From Spongilla lacustris (taxonomy: Eukaryota; Porifera; Demospongiae; Spongillida; Spongillidae), in assembly GCA_949361645.1 (NCBI GenBank), contig OX442424.1:5229986-5293985 (forward strand): a stretch of 64,000 nt of DNA, in the 5' to 3' direction. The translations under genes were made by a program, and so were the position numbers. The notes beneath the pieces were generated by a model. The model was not told where the DNA came from, searched no databases, and was given only the letters and a program-made list of their open reading frames with translations. This document shows positions 20,422 through 31,029 of this stretch, piece after piece. Every line of letters begins with the position of its first letter. Position 1 is the first letter of the stretch.

Positions 20422-22687
20422 GGAGTGTTCGGCAGTCTACGATTCAAATGAGGTGCAAAGGCTTACCTGAAGCTTGAAAATTCCAACACAGGCTGAAAAA
20501 TTTCTCCAATGAGTGCATAATCAGAGACTACATTTTACATTGTACAGAAAAATATTATTTGTGAATTATAATTTATTTTGTTTACCTATGCCTAATTTTG
20601 GTCAAAATGGCGCGTCTAACGGTGCGCAAGTGTTAAGAGGTACGGTAGGGGCAACCAGCTGTTAACGAGGTTAGCTGTTTCAAAAAATATTTATATGCTG
20701 TTTTATGCTTGACCAGTTAGCGTGCAACAGAGTAAAGTATTTTACCATACAAAACAGTGAAGAATTGGTGGAATTCGAAGGCTGTCGAACGTACACTCCA
20801 AGGGGTGTAGCTAAAACCAGGAGCAGGAGCAGGAGCAGGAGCAGGAGTTGCTACCTAAAACCAGGAGCAGGAGCAGGAGTTGCTACCTAAAACCAGGAAC
20901 AGGAGCAGGAGCAGGAGCAGGAGTTGCTACCTAAAACCAGGAGCAGGAGCAGGAGTTACTACCTAAAACCAGGAGCAGGAGCAGGAGCAGGAGTTCTTAC
21001 CTAAAATCTCGTATGAACAGGCGCAGTATAGTAAGTATGCCTTACGAGCAGGCTTAAGAGTGCATACCGCTCATTATAAGTTTCAGCTCGTGCGGCGGGT
21101 ATTGTAGTATACCATTTTCTCTACACACGCGTGCACCCCGCATGCCTGTAATATTGAGTAAAAGCACCATTTATTTCTCCACATTTCTGATATAGATGAA
21201 CAGAAACTGATTTGTTTTCTATTCAGTTCCACGGGGATGAACTTTGACAAATCCTCCAGATCACTGTTGATAATTGCATGAGCATACTGCATTTTCTAGC
21301 AGGCCCCTAACAGCTGAGCTTGATAATTTCTTTTGACATTGCTCAGTTCTTTCCATACCTATATGCATGTACCTAGCTAGGAAAATTACAGTTATTTATA
21401 TAATAATAATTTTGCCAGACGGAGTTAGACTGCATGTCTGCTTCTTCTTGCCATACTTCTGCATGGCTGATGGCTCCAAGTTGTCCCAGCGCCAGGGCTC
21501 AATCTCCATCTTGACCCCTCTGAATTTTAGGCTGGTGTAAAGTGGTTGTTAGGCATTGATACCTCCCAAGGTGCCAAATATCCATACTGTCCCCCTCACT
21601 GTTTGGAACTCATGCATTAACCTGCAGGCATAGAGGTGACGTGGTCTCCCACTACAACAGACTACGAGATGTATTTCTTGAATCTTGCATGTGTTGGTGC
21701 CCATGTAGAGGCAGGGAGTGTTACCCATTATGGGCATGACCAATGGCGTACTCAACCTGCATATGCATGCTGATGTCCTGGTCCCTCCCTAGGTGTTAGG
21801 CAAGCCAGCTGCATTTGACATTTAGTTACCATCGCTTAATCCAAGTACACCTTTACTGAATCGAGTGTGCATGCATGACAGCAGGATCAGCAGCCTTAGG
21901 AGGTATCAATGCCTAACAACCACTTTACACCAGCCTAAAATTCAGAGAGGTCAAGATGGAGATTGAGCCCTGGTGCTGGGACAACTTGGAGCCATGCAGA
22001 AGTATGGCAAGAAGAAGCAGACAGTCTACCTCTGTCTGGCAAAAATTATTATTAGTATAAATAACTGTAATTTCGCAACATTCGTAAAAGAATAAAAGAA
22101 CTCCTGCTTTCCATGCAGTAGTGCTAATAATGAATTCACTATTAATTATCTGGAGGGCAGTCAGGACCACTCTGCAGCATTTGTCAAAGTTCATCCCCGT
22201 GGAACTGAATAGAAAACAAATCAGTTTCTGTTCATCTATATCAGAAATGTGGAGAAATGTATGGTGCTTTTACTCAATATTACAGGCATGCGGGGTACAC
22301 GCGTGTGTAGAGAAAATGGTATACTACAATACCCGCCGCACGAGCTGAAACTTATAATGAGCGGTATGCACTCTTAAGCCTACTCGTAAGGAATACGTAC
22401 TATACTGCGCCTTTCATATACGAGATTTTAGGTAAGAACTCCTGCTCCTGCTCCTGCTCCTGGTTTTAGGTAGTAACTCCTGCTCCTGCTCCTGGTTTTA
22501 GGTAGCAACTCCTGCTCCTGCTCCTGCTCCTGTTCCTGGTTTTAGGTAGCAACTCCTGCTCCTGCTCCTGGTTTTAGGTAGCAACTCCTGCTCCTGCTCC
22601 TGCTCCTGCTCCTGGTTTTAGCTACACCCCACTCCAAGTGGAATTCAAATCACTTAGGAGTGTTCGGCATGGGTGCCGAACACTCCA
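20422..22687. mobile_element. Foldback element with GGAGTGTTCGGCA ends and GGAGCA arrays
   Basis: The outer ends GGAGTGTTCGGCA (20422) and TGCCGAACACTCC (ending 22687) are inverted. Inside, 20802-21570 is mirrored by about 21895-22630: GGGTGTAGC arrays of AGGAGC(AGGAGC)n, an upstream-like block with CACACGCGTG, and an inner block with GGTTGTTAGGCATTGATACC. About 130 bp in mid-arm (21290-21420 versus 22040-22180) has diverged or been replaced. No transposase is seen, and no clear target duplication. Similar GCCGAACACT words at 24095, 24139 and 24331 suggest further copies. Confidence 0.7.
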
Positions 22688-22689
22688 AA

Positions 22690-23400
22690 TAAAACAAAGT
22701 ATACAACTGAACCTAAGACTATTGTTTTGAAGCTTGTGGTGATGCAAGGAAGCTATTATGTACACGGCAGGTGCGTCTGAGGGCGGGAAGCAGTGTTCAG
22801 ATGGGGGCTGATATAAGCGTATTTACGTGCATGCATGCATATTGCAATTGGCCTATATGTGGATATGTGATATATACGAATTTGCTTTCTGTATCAGTGC
22901 AGGCGACTACTGCTCCTATGTACTAGGCTTCACTAGCAGTACCCATTGCTCTCCAAACTGAAATGTTTATTATTGTTCAGTGGATATTTACTATGCCATT
23001 TTATTTTATGTAAGAATGCAGATTCTAAGTAGGATTAGCTAATACACTTAATATTTTTGCAATCTGCTCAGTTTGCTGGCTGTATCATAATAATAGCACA
23101 ATACATGTACATACAATCGTATTTCATATAGAAGAGAAAATTGGAACATAGAAATGATTTCTTTCACATGCACTTGAAAATTCCTGCATGGTTGTGAAGG
23201 CAGTCTTCAAAGAATATGGAATCTGCACTGCAAAAAGTATGTGAAGGTCATATGTCCAGAAATCACCTTCATGCATTTAGTGTGCTTTGGTCCACATTGT
23301 ATGACAAATTAGATGGCAATGGAAGAATGGGCCTGCCGTCACCGCTTATATATAATTACTAAAGCTGCATGAGGAGACCATGTTGCCCTCATTTTGTATA
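22690..23400. other. No recognisable gene
   Basis: AT-rich, many ATG/CATG words, no supported open frame. It may be the 5' part of the pogo-like remnant that follows. Confidence 0.35.
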
Positions 23401-23413
23401 AAGTATCTGAAAT

Positions 23414-23882
23414 ATGCCGGGGTTTCCAATCAACAGGAAAGATCGCTGTGACACTGTACAAAAAGGGGTTCAGGAAGATGGACGCATAAATCCCTTTATA
23501 AATGGAAGGCCAGGCCACTTGTGGTTCAAGAGTTTATGCGCAGAAACCCAGAAAAAAAGAAAGAGATCTCTCACCAGCAAGAGATGGAAGGAACTGCGTG
23601 ACGCTGAAGAGCAAGAAAGTCTCCTAAAAGAAAGAAGAAAGGAAAAGGAAAGGTACAAGGTGGTAAGAAAGGAGAGGGAAAAGCAAACAAATGAAGGTGA
23701 CTGGGAATGCAGAGCATGTAACTCAAGCTTCTCTCAAGATGAGGAAAATGGAAATAAATGCAAGTGGATACAGTGCATGTGACAAGTGCAAATTAAGAGG
23801 CATCACTTGCATCCTTTTCACATTTGACACAAACAAGTATTTGTGTTCTATACCTGCTGGTATATGGAAGATGATTGAATAA
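23414..23882 (+). pseudogene. pogo/jerky-like transposase remnant: CENP-B-type HTH piece plus zinc-finger tail
   Basis: The frame 23414-23782 begins MPGFPINRKDRCDTVQKG and continues DGRINPFINGRPGHLWFKS, matching in form the GxP.....V...L...GRPNPF...PG..WF block before the CENP-B-type DNA-binding domain of pogo-derived proteins. In another frame the continuation reads EFMRRNPEKKKEI, so a shift lies near 23525. The tail reads WECRACNSSFSQDEENGNKC, then after a second shift CDKCKLRGITC, a PHD-like cysteine pattern found at the C-terminus of some pogo transposases. The DDE core between them is missing. Dead and internally deleted. Confidence 0.5.
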
Positions 23883-24059
23883 ATCGCATTCCATCATCTA
23901 TAGTGCAAGCTGTTTGCACCGCCTGCATTTCTTGTTGATTCTTGGTTTTTCATTCTTGATTATTTCTAATTTTATACAGCCCATATACCTATTAAAAGAA
24001 CGAGATATTGACAGTAAAAAGAAATCATAAGACTTAGTACTGTCTGTACCTGTTGCGTA

Positions 24060-24800
24060 GGGGTATTTGATTTATTAATTGCATGCATGCGCACTGCCGA
24101 ACACTTCCTAATTCGACTGCCGAAAATCCCTCGTGCGATGCCGAACACTGGTAAATGTGACGTCTATTGAGATCTGCCTGTATTATATATTCAACGAAGC
24201 TTAAATATATAAACTACGAATGTTTCAGTATTCTGCAGTCCCTGAAGATCTCAAAACACTAGTGTTCTTATTTTTATAATAGCCTATATCTGGCATGGTT
24301 ATTCGTGACTTGTGCTTGTACCGCGCAACTGCCGAACACTACCTAATCTACCCTATATAACACGTACATACATATTGTCATATATAACGAGAATTGTATC
24401 GATTATTCATGAAATACGATCGCGTTGTTTGGGACGACAGAAAATTCGTTAGTACTTAAAGACTGAGAATTCTAACAGCCACATCTCTCTTACTCATCGG
24501 TGTTGTAAGCTTACCTTCTGTATTAGTGCACGAAGTCCACTGTACTGAATTTAGTACCCACCCCTCCAAAATGATTGCCGCGTGGCGTTCTGTAAACACC
24601 TTGCGCATACCATTGCCGTATGACGTGGAGTGTGTATGTAAAGTCTTGAAAACATAAAAATGAGTGTGGTGTTTGAATCCTTTTTCATATTTTGATTTGC
24701 TGGTTTTACTGAGGTGTTACGAGCTTCGAAACACGGGTACTCAGTAATGAGGTGTTTCTTTTCAATTTATGGACATACATACCGTACGTTCTAATTGTAA
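24060..24800. other. No gene; scattered GCCGAACACT motifs
   Basis: Contains ACTGCCGAACACT (24328-24340) and two related words at 24090-24150 that echo the ends of the foldback at 20422-22687. The rest shows nothing recognisable. Confidence 0.4.
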
Positions 24801-24835
24801 AACCTAGTTTCCAGCCGCATACAGCCGTGGGGCCC

Positions 24836-24898
24836 CTATCGTCGGTGGGCCTGGCGCTTTTGCGCCAGCTGCGCCCCGGTTAACCTGGCGCTGCCAAC
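24836..24898. repeat. Dispersed palindromic repeat, inverse copy of 2196-2262
   Basis: GGGCCCCTATCGTCGG and GGGCCTGGCGCTTTTGCGCC, followed by CGGTTAACCTGGCGCT. It abuts the start of the retrotransposon sequence. Confidence 0.55.
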
Positions 24899-25076
24899 AC
24901 GGCCCGATCACGGACTTTCTCTTCGATCCCTCCACTTCATGCCAGTCATCTTCAGGACCCTCCATTAGGAAGCAATGCACTATTGAGGGTTGCCCTGCAC
25001 AGATCGCTCCATCCATGTGGCACAACCATATGTCCCTCCATGCTAAAGGAACTCTCCCTGGGGGAGTTCCATTGGA

Positions 25077-25343
25077 GTGGCTATACGGGACCATGATCTC
25101 CTTATTTGCCCCAACTGCTTTAAGCTAGTAGCCAACTCCAGGCACACCTCTCACCTTCGTCAGTGCCCCCAGAGGTGCACTACATTTACACCACTCTCCT
25201 CAGCCCTGCCTCCTACCAACCCCCAGTCAGATATCTTCCTACCTTTGACCACTGAGGTATATCAGTTAAACCATCCAACTCTGCGTTTTGTTCTGGCTAA
25301 AGCCAGGCAAGCCTTTGCAAGGGCTCTATATCATCTGCTTTAA
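25077..25343 (+). pseudogene. LINE N-terminal C2H2-type zinc-finger region
   Basis: Frame contains CPNCFKLVANSRHTSHLRQC, a CX2C...HX3-4H/C finger. The sequence just upstream (24958-25065, another frame) reads CTIEGCPAQIAPSMWHNHMS, a second finger-like unit. Such fingers bind target DNA or RNA in R2-like elements. Broken by shifts after 25343. Confidence 0.55.
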
Positions 25344-25439
25344 GAGGTGTTATCCAGAAGAATTCTGAAGAGGCTTGGTTGAAGCTATTTATGCTCCCAA
25401 AGTCCTTGAAGCACAAAGGGAACCACAATCCACACAGTC

Positions 25440-25747
25440 ATGTCCATAGAGTCTCTTTGCAACATGTGGTTGAGAAATGACCTGGCTTCCCTTTGGGCAA
25501 TGGCAAGAACTCGTGCAAGCAGCCACAACACCACAGAAGAGGCCCCAGCACATAAGAGCTACAGAAAGGTGATAAATTCTACTGTCTCACTTGGCCGTTC
25601 AGGAGTGACGGGTAAAGCCTGCCAAATGCTTCTATCCAGTGGTGTAGCACCCAATAACGTGGCACTTTTTGAAGGGCAAGCATCCATCCTGTCCACCTCC
25701 AGTAGCTCCAAACATTACTTCTGATCCCATAACACTTAGTCCTGCCT
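25440..25747 (+). pseudogene. LINE linker between zinc fingers and reverse transcriptase
   Basis: Open 25440-25724 (MSIESLCNMWLRN...). It shifts frame repeatedly into PFLDLSL..., which begins the reverse transcriptase. No domain recognised by itself; assigned from position in the element. Confidence 0.4.
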
Positions 25748-26340
25748 TTGCCATCCTCCCCATTCTTAGATCTTTCCCTAAAGGTACATCCGCTGGCCCT
25801 TCAGGACTCTCTGCATGTCCAACACCTGCTAGATGTCACATCTGTCCCTCGTCACACCCCTATTGGCTCCTCCCTGAAGGAAGTTGTCAACCTTCTGGTG
25901 TCCGGAAAGGTACCTTCATTTGTGCCAACTTTCTTGGCAGGTGGCAGACTGATTGCTCTGAATAAAAGTAAGGAAGGTTCCCCACCAGACGTCAGGCCCA
26001 TTGCTGTAGGAGAAACATTGTGTAGGCTGATGGGGAAATGCATTTGTGCTGCCCTAAAGGATAGGATCTCTTCATTTTTCCAACCCTCTCAGTTTGGGGT
26101 AGCTTGTAAAGCAGGTGCAGAAAAGATTGTGCACAGCTTAAGGAAATGCATTGAAGATAACTGGCTAAGTGGTGACTTTGTAGTATTTAAGGTGAATGCC
26201 TTTAATATGGTTTCCAGGCAGGCAGTCTTGGATGAGTGTGCAACCTTCTTCCCTGAGCTCCTGCCATGGGTCTAATGGTGCTATGGATCACATACTTGGT
26301 TGTGGCACCCTATGGGCAAGATCAGTTCCCAGTCTGGTGT
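25748..26340 (+). pseudogene. LINE reverse transcriptase, N-terminal half
   Basis: Frame 25748-26275 carries AGGRLIALNKSKEGSPPDVR then PIAVGETLCRLMGK (fingers), QFGVACKAGAEKIVHSLR, and FVVFKVNAFNMVSRQAVLDE. In the family, motif A is FKxDxxNAFN; here it reads FKVNAFN, so the catalytic aspartate and about two neighbours are deleted. A TAA at 26274 follows LLPWV, then the sense continues WCYGSHTWLWHPMGKISSQSG up to 26340, where the hAT element interrupts it. It resumes at 28148. Confidence 0.85.
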
Positions 26341-26954
26341 CCCAGTGGCGGATCCAGGAATTCGGTGAGGGGGGGGGTCCAACATGAATAATAGATGAGG
26401 GGAGGGGCGCGCGCGAAGCGGGCGCAATTTTTTTTGCATATTATTTTATAGAGAGATTGCATAGATCACTTGTACTCAGTTGACTTAAGTTCTTTTCCCC
26501 AGGCTTATGTGCATGGATTTTAAATGGGTGTGTTTTCATCTGTCAGTTTCGTCAGTTTTTTACGTGCGCTTAGTTATATTCATGAGCCACTTAAAATTTG
26601 CATAATACTCAGATAACCTACTTCAAGCAATGAACAGTATTCTATTTGGTCCCCTGTACATCAGCTGCATAAATCTTCAGCGGACCTATATACCCTGCAG
26701 TTTGAAAACCATGCACCTAGCTCTTGGCACGTATAAATGCTGGTCATAGAAAAAAATCGCGGGAATCACATAGGCGTCGCATGCAATTTTACGCGTCACC
26801 AGAGATAGTCTATGTCACTGTCCCGTGTACGAACCAGTGGCGGATACAGGGGGGGGCAAACCCGGCCTATGCCCCCCCTAACTAATAAGGATACGCCTCC
26901 TGTCCATTGTAATGAATTTAATTACATGTCATCAGCGCCGCACTGTTTTAGCTC

Positions 26955-27596
26955 TTGCAGGCGCTAGACCTGTTGTACGTGCTAAGTATCACCCCTGACA
27001 CGTGGCACTTTTTCTATTGTGCTTTTGAGCGTTCAGTTCGTACATTCGTTCAGCGTTCAGTTCGTACATTGAGTGATATTCGTTCAGCGCGTTCAGTTCG
27101 TACATTGAGTGATATTCGTTCAGCGCGTTCAGTTCGTACATTGAGTGATATTCGTTCAGCGCGTTCAGTTCGTACATTCGTTCAGCGTTCAGTTCGTACA
27201 TTCATTCAGCGTTCAGTTCGTACATTCCTTCAGCGTTCAGTTCGTACATTCGTTCAGCGTTCAGTTCGTACATTCGTTCAGCGTTCAGTTCGTACATTGA
27301 GTGATATTCGTTCAGCGTGTTCAGTTCGTACATTCGTTCAGCGTTCAGTTCGTACATTCATTCAGCGTTCAGTTCGTACATTCGTTCAGCGTTCAGTTCG
27401 TACATTCAGTTCGTACAAATTTCAATTGAAATTCGCAATGTACGAAAAAGTGGAAAGAGCTAATTCCTCTTCGAGATTTTTTAAAAATGTCTATCGCAGC
27501 ACTATGGGAGAAGACAGATTTAATGCGTTAATGTTATTGTATGTGCACAAAGATATTGAACTTAATATTGATGCTATCATTGACAGGCAGCTATAG
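26955..27596 (+). CDS. Repeat-expanded ORF ending in a hAT dimerisation-domain remnant, 213 residues
   Basis: After an unremarkable start (MQALDLLYVLSITPDTWHFF) residues about 27-152 are tandem SVRTFVQR (8 residues) and SVRTLSDIRSAR (12 residues) units, strongly basic and kept in frame because the DNA units are 24 and 36 bp. From about residue 170 the sequence reads FFKNVYRSTMGEDRFNALML, then LYVHKDIELNIDAIIDRQL, the form of the C-terminal hAT dimerisation region (x-STMxxERLxxLxLLxxHxxIxxxxxxVI). The DDE catalytic part and BED finger are absent, so it is not an active transposase. Whether it is translated is unknown; the open frame may be a by-product of the repeat. Confidence 0.5.
   Translation: MQALDLLYVLSITPDTWHFFYCAFERSVRTFVQRSVRTLSDIRSARSVRTLSDIRSARSVRTLSDIRSARSVRTFVQRSVRTFIQRSVRTFLQRSVRTFVQRSVRTFVQRSVRTLSDIRSACSVRTFVQRSVRTFIQRSVRTFVQRSVRTFSSYKFQLKFAMYEKVERANSSSRFFKNVYRSTMGEDRFNALMLLYVHKDIELNIDAIIDRQL
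27031..27416. repeat. Minisatellite of mixed 24 and 36 bp units
   Basis: The core GTTCAGTTCGTACATT is followed either by CGTTCAGC (24 bp unit) or by GAGTGATATTCGTTCAGCGC (36 bp unit). About 13 cores. Both unit lengths are multiples of three. Confidence 0.95.
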
Positions 27597-27899
27597 TCAA
27601 AAATACCCTCGAAGGATGCTTCTAATTGACACTATTTGCGAAGTGTGACTGTTATAACTTATAGGTATCTTTAATTATTTGTATCTGTGAATACCTGTTT
27701 TATAACTTCCAAAAGTGCAAAAAAAAAAAAAAAACACCAGTGGCTAGGGTTTTGGGGCGGAGATGATGGTGCTTACTGCGCTTTCGCACACACCCTGGCA
27801 AGTTCGGAGGGGCACGCCCCCATTCCCATCCCTATATGCCCCCCCCCCCTAACACAAAATCCTGTATCCGCCCCTGCGAACGATGTCATTGTATGAAAT

Positions 27900-28060
27900 T
27901 AAATCAGCCGCCTACCCCCCCCCCCCCAGGTTAAATTTCGTAATTTACCTTCCGACGCCTATATGATATACGAAGAATGCAAAGCGACGCTTTCTATTAA
28001 CGACGCGTCGTCGAGGAACAATACACCAAAGCACGAAGCACCTTTATGCGCACGTGACTG
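27900..28060. other. Remainder of the outer hAT-like element
   Basis: Poly-C run at 27916-27929 and AT/GC-mixed sequence without an open frame. It belongs to the 26343-28144 element downstream of the nested copy. Confidence 0.5.
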
Positions 28061-28147
28061 GGGTCTTAATAGTAATTATATTCATCATGGGTCCTGAGGG
28101 GGGGGGTCTGGACCCCCATGACCCCCTCGCTGGATCCGCCCTTGTGT

Positions 28148-28736
28148 CCAGCAAGGCGATCCACTGGGCCCAGTGCTGTTCGCCTTGGTCCTCCATAAGC
28201 TTGTTATCAGCATCGATGCAGATGCAGATGATTGTCCCCAACTCCTTCTGGAAGCTTGGTACCTGGATGATGGGGTTTTGGCAGGAGAGTGGTCTGCAGT
28301 GATACGTGCTCTGCACCTCATAGAAAATCTTGGTCCACATCTGGGGCTTCACATCAACTTTTCAAAGTGGGAACTTTTCGGTAGGAGCGGTAACTCACTA
28401 TTTCCACCAGTGGTGAAGTCATCTCTCCTCCCCAACTTGGACATTCTAGGGGCTCCAATTGGAGATTATGTCCACTACTCTCGCTTCATTGCCGAGAAAT
28501 GTGCAATGTCCAAGATCTTGCTCAAGGCTCTTGTGTATGTCTCTACAGTTGACCTGCATGTGGCCTTTTCACTGCTTCGTATGTGTGGAAATTACTGTAA
28601 GTTAGTACATGTACATCTAGCCAGAGCCACTCCTTCAAGCCATTGTGCTGACTATTTTAAGCTCTTTGATGAAGAGGTAAGGCTATGCTTCACCTCCTGC
28701 ATTGCAGTGGATGTCCCTGACCCAAATTGACAGCAT
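28148..28736 (+). pseudogene. LINE reverse transcriptase, C-terminal half
   Basis: Resumes with VQQGDPLGPVLFALVLHKLV (motif B), then ADADDCPQLLLEAWYLDDGV where YLDD is the catalytic motif C, and LGLHINFSKWELFG (motif D region). The frame 28173-28727 stays open to a TGA at 28728-28730; the family sense then continues in another frame (QHAQLSQCFAGLGFRSLAVH), so that stop is a frameshift product. Thumb-like sequence follows. Confidence 0.88.
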
Positions 28737-29660
28737 GCACAACTCAGTCAATGTTTTGCTGGGCTTGGCTTTCGGTCCCTCGCTGTGCACTGTTCCGCTG
28801 CCTTTATAGCTTCCCTTGCTTCATCAGGATTTGGTAGTCCAGTACACATGCTTCAGGCTGTGACCTGCTTCAATACCCAGGTTCCCCCTCATGAGTCAAT
28901 CACAGCTGAGGAAGTTCTAGCTCACCCCCCTCCACAAAGAGCTCTGTCTAAGAAGCTGGATATGCATGCCTTCCAATCCCTGCTATCTTCCTCCTCGCCA
29001 GTGAATAAGGCTAGGATCCTTTCTGTTTCTGCCCCTCACGCAGGTTCTTGGATCTCAGTCATTCCTTCTACTGGCCTGGAACTGCATCTTGACTCTGCTG
29101 AATGTCAGGTAGCACTTAGATGGTGGTTGGGTCTTGACACCTCAGGAGGTTCCCTTTGTCCACATTGTCCCGATATTGCCCTTGACCCTCTAGGTCACCA
29201 TGCAGCCTCCTGCAGGCATGGTGGGGATGTGGTTGCAAGGCACAATCAGGATATCTTTGCCAACTTTTGCTATAGGGCCCATCTTTCTGTTAGGGTTGAA
29301 GTGGGGTATGGCTTAGCTAGGGACCGTGTCAACTCCCACCCAGTAGATGTCCTCGTTCAGGGATGGGACAGAGGAAAACCTGCAGCCTATGACATTACTG
29401 TCGCTTCACCCCTTACACCAGTAACCTTGAACAGTGCCAGTGCATCTGTAGGAGCAGCAGCCTATGCTGCTGAATGTAGAAAGCATGCAACCAACAACAC
29501 CAGATGCCAGGAGTTGGGGTGGACATGTATCCCCCTAGCTGTAGAAACATATGGCAACTGGGGGATGGAGGCTCAGAGTGTTTTTTCCCGTCTTGCCTCT
29601 CTACTTGCCATTGGCCAGGTCACTCCCAAACCCAAAGTCCTGGCTGAAATCTATGGCTGA
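28737..29660 (+). pseudogene. LINE C-terminal CCHC and restriction-like endonuclease domain
   Basis: Open 28785-29660 (291 codons). It contains CPHCPDIALDPLGHHAASC, a CX2C...HX4C zinc motif, then GGDVVARHNQDI, HPVDVLVQGWDRGKPAAYDI and TVASP. The D of VDVLV and D of YDITV fit a PD-(D/E)XK restriction-like nuclease as in R2, which nicks the insertion target and primes reverse transcription. Ends with AVETYGNWGMEAQSVFSRLA and KVLAEIYG. This part is uninterrupted, although the element upstream is dead. Confidence 0.85.
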
Positions 29661-29811
29661 CTGAACATGTCACTTGTGAGGTCAGTGGCTAGGGCCATCA
29701 TGGGGAGAGAAAATGTCCAGATAGGTTAGTAGAACTGTAGGTTTGTTAGCAGCATCTATTTTAAGTTAGAAGAATTGCAGGTTTGTCAAATTTGTATCTA
29801 TTGTATTCCTT

Positions 29812-29850
29812 AATAATAATAATAATAATTATAATAATAATGATAGCTTT
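29812..29850 (+). repeat. (AAT)n tail of the LINE
   Basis: AATAATAATAATAATTATAATAATAATG, 150 bp past the endonuclease stop. Short simple-repeat tails mark the 3' end of many non-LTR elements. Confidence 0.7.
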
Positions 29851-30079
29851 ACAATTAATGACATAACATTCTGTAAAAGAGCCGGTTTGTGAAGTGCATA
29901 GCATATTGCATGTCATTGAAGGACATGTACAGTATCCTATTGGGCACTGCCTTACTGTACGCTAGTTAAACACACCAGTGGGACATGCTCTGTACCAGGT
30001 AAGAATGGGTCATACTTTGTCAAAAAGTAGTTCCAGTACAAACCATATGAGTCATTCCTCAAAGTTTTATTGAGGTTAA

Positions 30080-30409
30080 TTGACATGTGGTTCTAGAGAG
30101 TTCTATTCAAACTGGAAGAGGCAATTGATGGTAAGAAGGCTTCTGACCGGGAAGAACAGATACTCATATCATATGAAAACCCACAAAATGCAATTTCAAG
30201 TGACATCTGGGAATTTGGCATTGATGGATAAAGCAGAACTGGAAAATAGTACTCTACTTAGTGACAAGCACATTGCTGCTGCACAAATACTGCAAAAAAA
30301 ATATCATTTCCGCACATCAATTCAAAGGGTTTCAATGCACTCTTTTTGCACCTACCATTCAGTCGACAAAGACATCATATGCCCTAGCTGGACCAAAGAC
30401 GTTCCTTAG
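30080..30409 (+). pseudogene. Coding-like remnant, unrecognised
   Basis: 109-codon frame containing MDKAELENSTLLSDKHIAAA and QILQKKYHF. The pattern LxDxHIxxAQxxLxxxF occurs in some transposon-associated proteins of invertebrates, but I cannot name the family. No flanking homology or splice structure is evident. Could be chance. Confidence 0.25.
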
Positions 30410-30424
30410 AGGAGGCAAAATGTG

Positions 30425-30690
30425 CTGAGAACTTACCACCACATGACCCAGTCCCTCCTAACACCATGCCCATACTTCCTCTTCACAACCACACCCAGAT
30501 TCAAGTTCCCTCTTCACAACACATCCACTGCTCCTTCCCAGTTCCCAAACCAACCCATGTTCCTCCCTTGCACCACACCCATGTTCCCTCCTCACACCAC
30601 ACCCATGTGGTCTTCTTACACCACACCATCTCACGTCACACCCATGTGCCCTCCTCACACCAAACCCATGTTCCTCCTATATAATAACAT
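30425..30690. repeat. Degenerate CA-rich minisatellite
   Basis: Loose repeats of CACACCACACCCATGT and TTCCCTCCT, about 21-25 bp apart. The short frames over it (His/Pro-rich plus strand, Gly/Arg-rich minus strand) are by-products. Confidence 0.65.
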
Positions 30691-31029
30691 AAAGGAGTGG
30701 TATGCATGTATTTCAAATAATTGTACACGTACAAATGTGGCGGGAGCACTGAGGGTGGTATTCAAGCGCTAGTATTATTCGAATATTAGTAGCGATAGAT
30801 ATAGATAATTATCGCGACAACGTTAAATTTTAATATCGGTTTTGGTCACGTGGTTCGGATAGCTACTTGTGATGATCGATCGTGCCGATCTCTAAACAGA
30901 GGGCAGGCGGATATAGAGGCCTATGCAGGGGCGGATACAGGGGGGGGGGGGGGGGGGGGGGGGGGGTTTGGGGGTTGCAACCCCCCCTTTTGTCCAAAAC
31001 CCTTTTTTTTGCACGCAGTTTTAGGAGGT

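Larger units (their letters stand above)
26835..27876 (+). mobile_element. Nested hAT-like element, 5 bp TSD CGAAC
   Basis: Left end CAGTGGCGGATACAGG, right end CCTGTATCCGCCCCTG, with CGAAC at 26830-26834 and 27877-27881. It carries a 24/36 bp minisatellite fused in frame to a hAT C-terminal dimerisation-domain remnant. Inserted into the 26343-28144 element, so it is the youngest of three layers. Confidence 0.92.
26343..28144. mobile_element. hAT-like element in the LINE, 5 bp TSD TGTCC
   Basis: Left end CAGTGGCGGATCCAGG, right end CTGGATCCGCCCTTG, flanked by TGTCC at 26338-26342 and 28145-28149. Removing the element and one copy restores the reverse transcriptase reading frame exactly across SQSGVQQGDPLGP, so both borders are certain to within a base. 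Inside are a second hAT-like element (26835-27876) and unrelated AT-rich sequence. Five-base duplications with CAGxGGCGGA ends fit a hAT subgroup (often called hAT5); that label is inference. Confidence 0.92.
24900..29850 (+). mobile_element. Decayed R2-type non-LTR retrotransposon (RT plus restriction-like endonuclease)
   Basis: Zinc-finger, reverse transcriptase and CCHC/restriction-like endonuclease pieces occur in order on the plus strand and end in an AAT-repeat tail at 29812-29840, as expected for a site-specific-type LINE of the R2 kind. Several frameshifts, a stop at 26274 and an intact 1.8 kb hAT insertion (26343-28144) show it is dead. A related 3' fragment is at 53547. The 5' end is approximate. 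Confidence 0.85.

Noticed and set aside
26989..27201. Minus-strand MYELNAERMYELNAL repeat frame
   Set aside because: Antisense shadow of the minisatellite. The plus strand continues into a real hAT remnant.
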